Assembly (NCBI RefSeq): GCF_003816055.1
Contig: NZ_CP033906.1
Location: forward strand, 124,001-188,000
Reading direction: 5' to 3'
Length of the DNA stretch: 64,000 nt
Source of the DNA: Bacillus sp. FJAT-42376
GTDB taxonomy: Bacteria; Bacillota; Bacilli; Bacillales; Bacillaceae
Shown: one piece after another, positions 61,702-64,000 of the stretch
Layout of the letters: each line of letters starts with the position of its first letter
How positions within the stretch are numbered: position 1 is the first letter of the stretch
Translations under genes and position numbers: made by a program
The notes under the pieces: model-generated
What the model saw: only the letters and a program-made list of their open reading frames with translations
Told to the model about the DNA's origin: nothing
Databases searched by the model: none

Positions 61702-61845
61702 GTGTACAAGAATACTTTTTTGTATACAAAACTTGCAAACAAGTATACTTGTGTACTTATTTGTACACATCCCTATATATCAACATGTGTACGCATTTGT
61801 ATACTTGTACACATTTACGTTTACATATGATTACACTTTGTATAC
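61702..61845. repeat. parC-like iteron array upstream of parM
   Basis: Nine GTRTAC/GTAYAC hexamers in 144 bp: GTGTAC at 61702, 61751 and 61787; GTATAC at 61722, 61743, 61799 and 61840; GTACAC at 61763 and 61807. Most sit in TTGTATAC/AAGTATACTT contexts. Centres fall in steps of about 20, 21, 8, 12, 24, 12, 8 and 33 bp, so many are near two helical turns apart. The location, directly upstream of parM, is that of a ParMRC centromere. Further GTAAAC variants continue to 61866. Confidence 0.75.
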
Positions 61846-62116
61846 AAGTAAACAAAATTGTAAACATCGTCTTTTTTTAAAAAAACCAAGAATAAAAATT
61901 TTTTAATCCTAAACTCGCCGCCAATAAAAATGGGAGGTTCTTACAATTCAAACACAGTCAGGAACGATCCAGAAAAAGGAATCTGCAAGTCACGAAACTG
62001 AAATTGGCTCAAAATGAAGGAGCAAATAAGAGGAAGGCAAAGCCAATGTAGGAGGGCAAAAGTGAAAATTTAAAAGAAAACGGTCGAAATGAGGGAGAAG
62101 ATTGGGCTCAGAGAGT

Positions 62117-62153
62117 TAAAAAAACCGAAGGCCATGTAATAAAGCGCCTTCGG
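62117..62153 (-). terminator. Terminator of the DUF2252 gene
   Basis: Minus strand CCGAAGGCG ... GCCTTCGG followed by TTTTTTTAAC, directly after the stop. The rest of 61846-62116 shows no gene. Confidence 0.8.
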
Positions 62154-62161
62154 ACACCTAA

Positions 62162-63496
62162 TTAAAATGTATGAATCCACTCACAAAATAAGGCATAGTC
62201 TGCATTTACCCGCCGCTTATATGTCATCGCTGCAAATGAAAGCTGATCCGTAAACCGGCTGGTATCCGGGCCAATCGCTTTAGCAATTTCAATTTCGCTA
62301 TGATGCCGGATAAACGAATCTCCCATATCTGCATCCGCTCTTGCATGGATTTTCGCTGTAATTCTTCCCATGGTAACAAGTGCTTCATCCATTGCCTGAG
62401 GGCCTTGGATGTGCTTAGTTTTTAATTTCTTTTTAACTGGAGACCGTTCACGGATATAAAAGTGGCGGCCATCCATCGTAACATACCCGAGAAATGGATC
62501 CTCGTGGTGATGCATTGCTTTTTGAGTAGCAATGACTCTTTTTCCCTGATGAAAATGTTCTTCCCAAAATTCGTTTCCCGCCGGCAGGAAGAAGCCCGGA
62601 ATGGGAGCACGCACCTCTTTTACTTCTAACACAAGATCATCCAGGTCCTGCTCTCCCTTGTCACCTTCTATCAAAACATAAAAGCGGTCAAGACCAATGG
62701 AAGCTGTACCTGATCCATATTTTCTTGCAATATCCTTAATGTGATAAAAGGCTAAATCCTTTTGATCGGCTTCATCGAGCGTTCCGAGGTAATCCTTCCA
62801 CACATTCTGAATCATTACCCGCTCTGCTTCAGATGCTGCCGCAATTTCTTCAGACCACTTAAATTTTCTGACTCCTTGGGCATTCATTTCAGTAAAATCA
62901 TCCAGCAATTTATTCATTCTTCTCTTCTTCAGCTTCTTCAGCAATTTCCGAATGGGATTTCTCGTATTATCTGCCGTAAAATAGAGCGTTACCGGATCAT
63001 CTTTGCCTTTAGCAAAACGCTTCATCTGCCGGCAATACGAATGTAAGTACGTTCGGATCCTCTCCTCCTGCTCCGCCTCATCATATCCCTCCGCTTCACA
63101 AAACAAGGCAATGCTGACAGACATTCGAAGTACATCATATAGATAGGAACCCATTGTTCCTTCATCAAAATCGTTTACATCGAAAACAAAATCACCTTTT
63201 TCATTCTGAAAAGCTCCAAAATTTTCAATATGCAAATCGCCCTGAATCCAAATCGGTTTATTTTCGGGAGTGTGAAAAGAAAAAGGAATCTTTGTTACAT
63301 CAAAATAAAACAGATACGCACTGCCTCTGTAGAAACGGAATGGACTCTCCGCCATTTTCCGATATTTTTCGGACCTCATCTCGCGGGTCAATCCCATAAT
63401 TTCTTGGTCAAATTCGTTTAAAATCGTATCGATGGTTTGATAGCGAAGCTTTCTTCTAGTGGCATTTGCACGATCCGCAATATTTTCCATGTTCAT
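62162..63496 (-). CDS. DUF2252-family protein
   Basis: 444 residues from the ATG at 63496, preceded by AAGCGGTGAG; the frame extends 15 codons upstream. DUF2252 proteins have a protein-kinase-like/aminoglycoside-phosphotransferase fold: here GDLHIENFGAF (residues about 85-95), FDVNDFDEGTMG with Asp ligands, and a C-terminal ITAKIHARAD. Activity is unproven, but a phosphotransferase is likely. Cytoplasmic. Single gene with its own terminator; no functional link to parMR is visible. Confidence 0.85.
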   Translation of the reverse strand: MNMENIADRANATRRKLRYQTIDTILNEFDQEIMGLTREMRSEKYRKMAESPFRFYRGSAYLFYFDVTKIPFSFHTPENKPIWIQGDLHIENFGAFQNEKGDFVFDVNDFDEGTMGSYLYDVLRMSVSIALFCEAEGYDEAEQEERIRTYLHSYCRQMKRFAKGKDDPVTLYFTADNTRNPIRKLLKKLKKRRMNKLLDDFTEMNAQGVRKFKWSEEIAAASEAERVMIQNVWKDYLGTLDEADQKDLAFYHIKDIARKYGSGTASIGLDRFYVLIEGDKGEQDLDDLVLEVKEVRAPIPGFFLPAGNEFWEEHFHQGKRVIATQKAMHHHEDPFLGYVTMDGRHFYIRERSPVKKKLKTKHIQGPQAMDEALVTMGRITAKIHARADADMGDSFIRHHSEIEIAKAIGPDTSRFTDQLSFAAMTYKRRVNADYALFCEWIHTF

Positions 63497-63836
63497 TTTT
63501 CTCACCGCTTTCCAGTCATTCAAAAGGGAAACAACACACACAGTTTCTTTCGTCTCCGCTAATGTGCAGTTGGACCCTTCAACATTTTCCAGTAGATGAA
63601 GCGGGACAAAACAAGTATATTCCTATTTTTTCAAACCTGCAAAACCGTTTACAAAGAAGGAAGCGTAAGGATGTCCCTTCAGCCAGAATCAACAGTCCGT
63701 TTATTCCTTTAGATGTCAAAGAATTCTCTGTTTTTAAAGAACAGAATTTTTTCTTCATTACCTATTGATTTTCAATGTAAATCCAGATATCCTTCACTTA
63801 TAACTCATATGGTAATAAATTGATGGAGGAATTACA

Positions 63837-63980
63837 GTGGAAAGAAATTTTCGCACAGCTGCAGATTTAGTTTACAGACAGCCCGAATTTATTCGGTATA
63901 GCTTATATATCATCCTTGGTGCAGCCATACTAATGAGCGGATATGGAATTGGATGCCTGGCGGGAATGCTGCTTTTCTAA
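63837..63980 (+). CDS. Small membrane protein, 47 residues
   Basis: GTG start at 63837 with GGAGG seven bases upstream. Begins MERNFRTAADLVYRQPEF; a single transmembrane helix (about residues 22-46, LYIILGAAILMSGYGIGC) ends the protein. Similar small proteins occur in Bacillus genomes; function unknown. 340 bp separate it from the DUF2252 start, with no other gene seen there. Confidence 0.6.
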   Translation: MERNFRTAADLVYRQPEFIRYSLYIILGAAILMSGYGIGCLAGMLLF

Positions 63981-64000
63981 TTTAGCTGCGGAGGGGTCAG

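Noticed and set aside
61685..61906. Plus-strand frame through the iteron array (Tyr/Thr/His-rich)
   Set aside because: Its composition is produced by the repeated GTATAC/GTACAC hexamers; it is not a gene.
1..64000. rRNA, tRNA, CRISPR, prophage or integrative-element modules
   Set aside because: I looked for tRNA-like cloverleafs, repeat-spacer arrays, integrases and phage structural genes and saw none.

Overview
The window looks like a chromosomal segment of a low-to-moderate-GC Firmicute of the Bacillaceae (Bacillus-like). The basis is the Shine-Dalgarno style (AAGGAGG-type, with frequent TTG and GTG starts), sigma-A promoters, cre and CodY-type operators, and recognisable Bacillus subtilis-type genes: qoxABCD-ywcE, galK/galE/galT, ywcB-ywcA, pdxK, nfrA, niaP, swrC-yerO and ywbD. 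Several of these lie close to oriC in B. subtilis (from memory), so this is probably an origin-proximal region with a rearranged gene order. A DnaA-box cluster and a near-match to the ParB/Spo0J parS site fit that. I see no rRNA, tRNA, CRISPR array, prophage or complete IS transposase.

Layout. 1-4.4 kb: galKET operon (galT runs off the left edge) with a promoter overlapped by a cre site, and a divergent AraC regulator. 4.4-9.1 kb: a small unknown protein, an SDR oxidoreductase with its TetR repressor, pdxK, the DnaA-box cluster, a small membrane protein and nfrA. 9.5-14.6 kb: YjiH-type and YitT-type membrane proteins, NiaP, a flavodoxin-like reductase, ywcE. 14.7-18.7 kb: the cytochrome aa3 quinol oxidase operon qoxABCD (minus strand). 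19-23.3 kb: a PTS EIICB transporter with a co-transcribed EEP-family phosphodiesterase, and a DUF3231 protein. 23.7-28 kb: the RND exporter swrC and divergent TetR regulator yerO with three palindromic operators. 28.3-31.7 kb: a secreted EndA-type nuclease, then the ywcB-ywcA symporter pair. 31.9-36.5 kb: a complete livKHMGF branched-chain amino-acid ABC transporter with a CodY-like box. 36.8-42.3 kb: lipoprotein, second DUF3231 protein, SDR, a 31-residue peptide gene, an AraC/GyrI gene broken by a frameshift, a GntR regulator, a second YitT protein. 42.8-47.2 kb: TetR plus two aldehyde dehydrogenases, one with DUF779. 47.3-59.1 kb: PH-domain protein, lipoprotein, methyltransferase, OPT transporter with a PqqD-like partner, RluF-type pseudouridine synthase, a four-gene ABC-2 exporter operon with a DUF6583-type protein, and ywbD. 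59.8-61.9 kb: a chromosomal actin-like ParM, a ParR-like partner and a parC-like iteron array. 62.1-64 kb: a DUF2252 protein and a small membrane protein.

Two features stand out. First, the ParM/ParR/iteron cassette looks like a complete type II (actin-based) partition module on a chromosome. Second, a non-autonomous MITE-like element of about 184 bp is present in six copies, each flanked by a 9-bp AT-rich target duplication. Two copies sit in opposite orientations at almost the same target inside a second repeat family, and the third copy of that second family still carries the empty site.

Regulation is unusually readable. Carbon catabolite control is suggested at gal, the PTS gene and one aldehyde dehydrogenase by cre sites at or near the promoter. 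Local TetR repressors have matching palindromes at the SDR, swrC/yerO and aldehyde dehydrogenase loci. A CodY-type box precedes liv.
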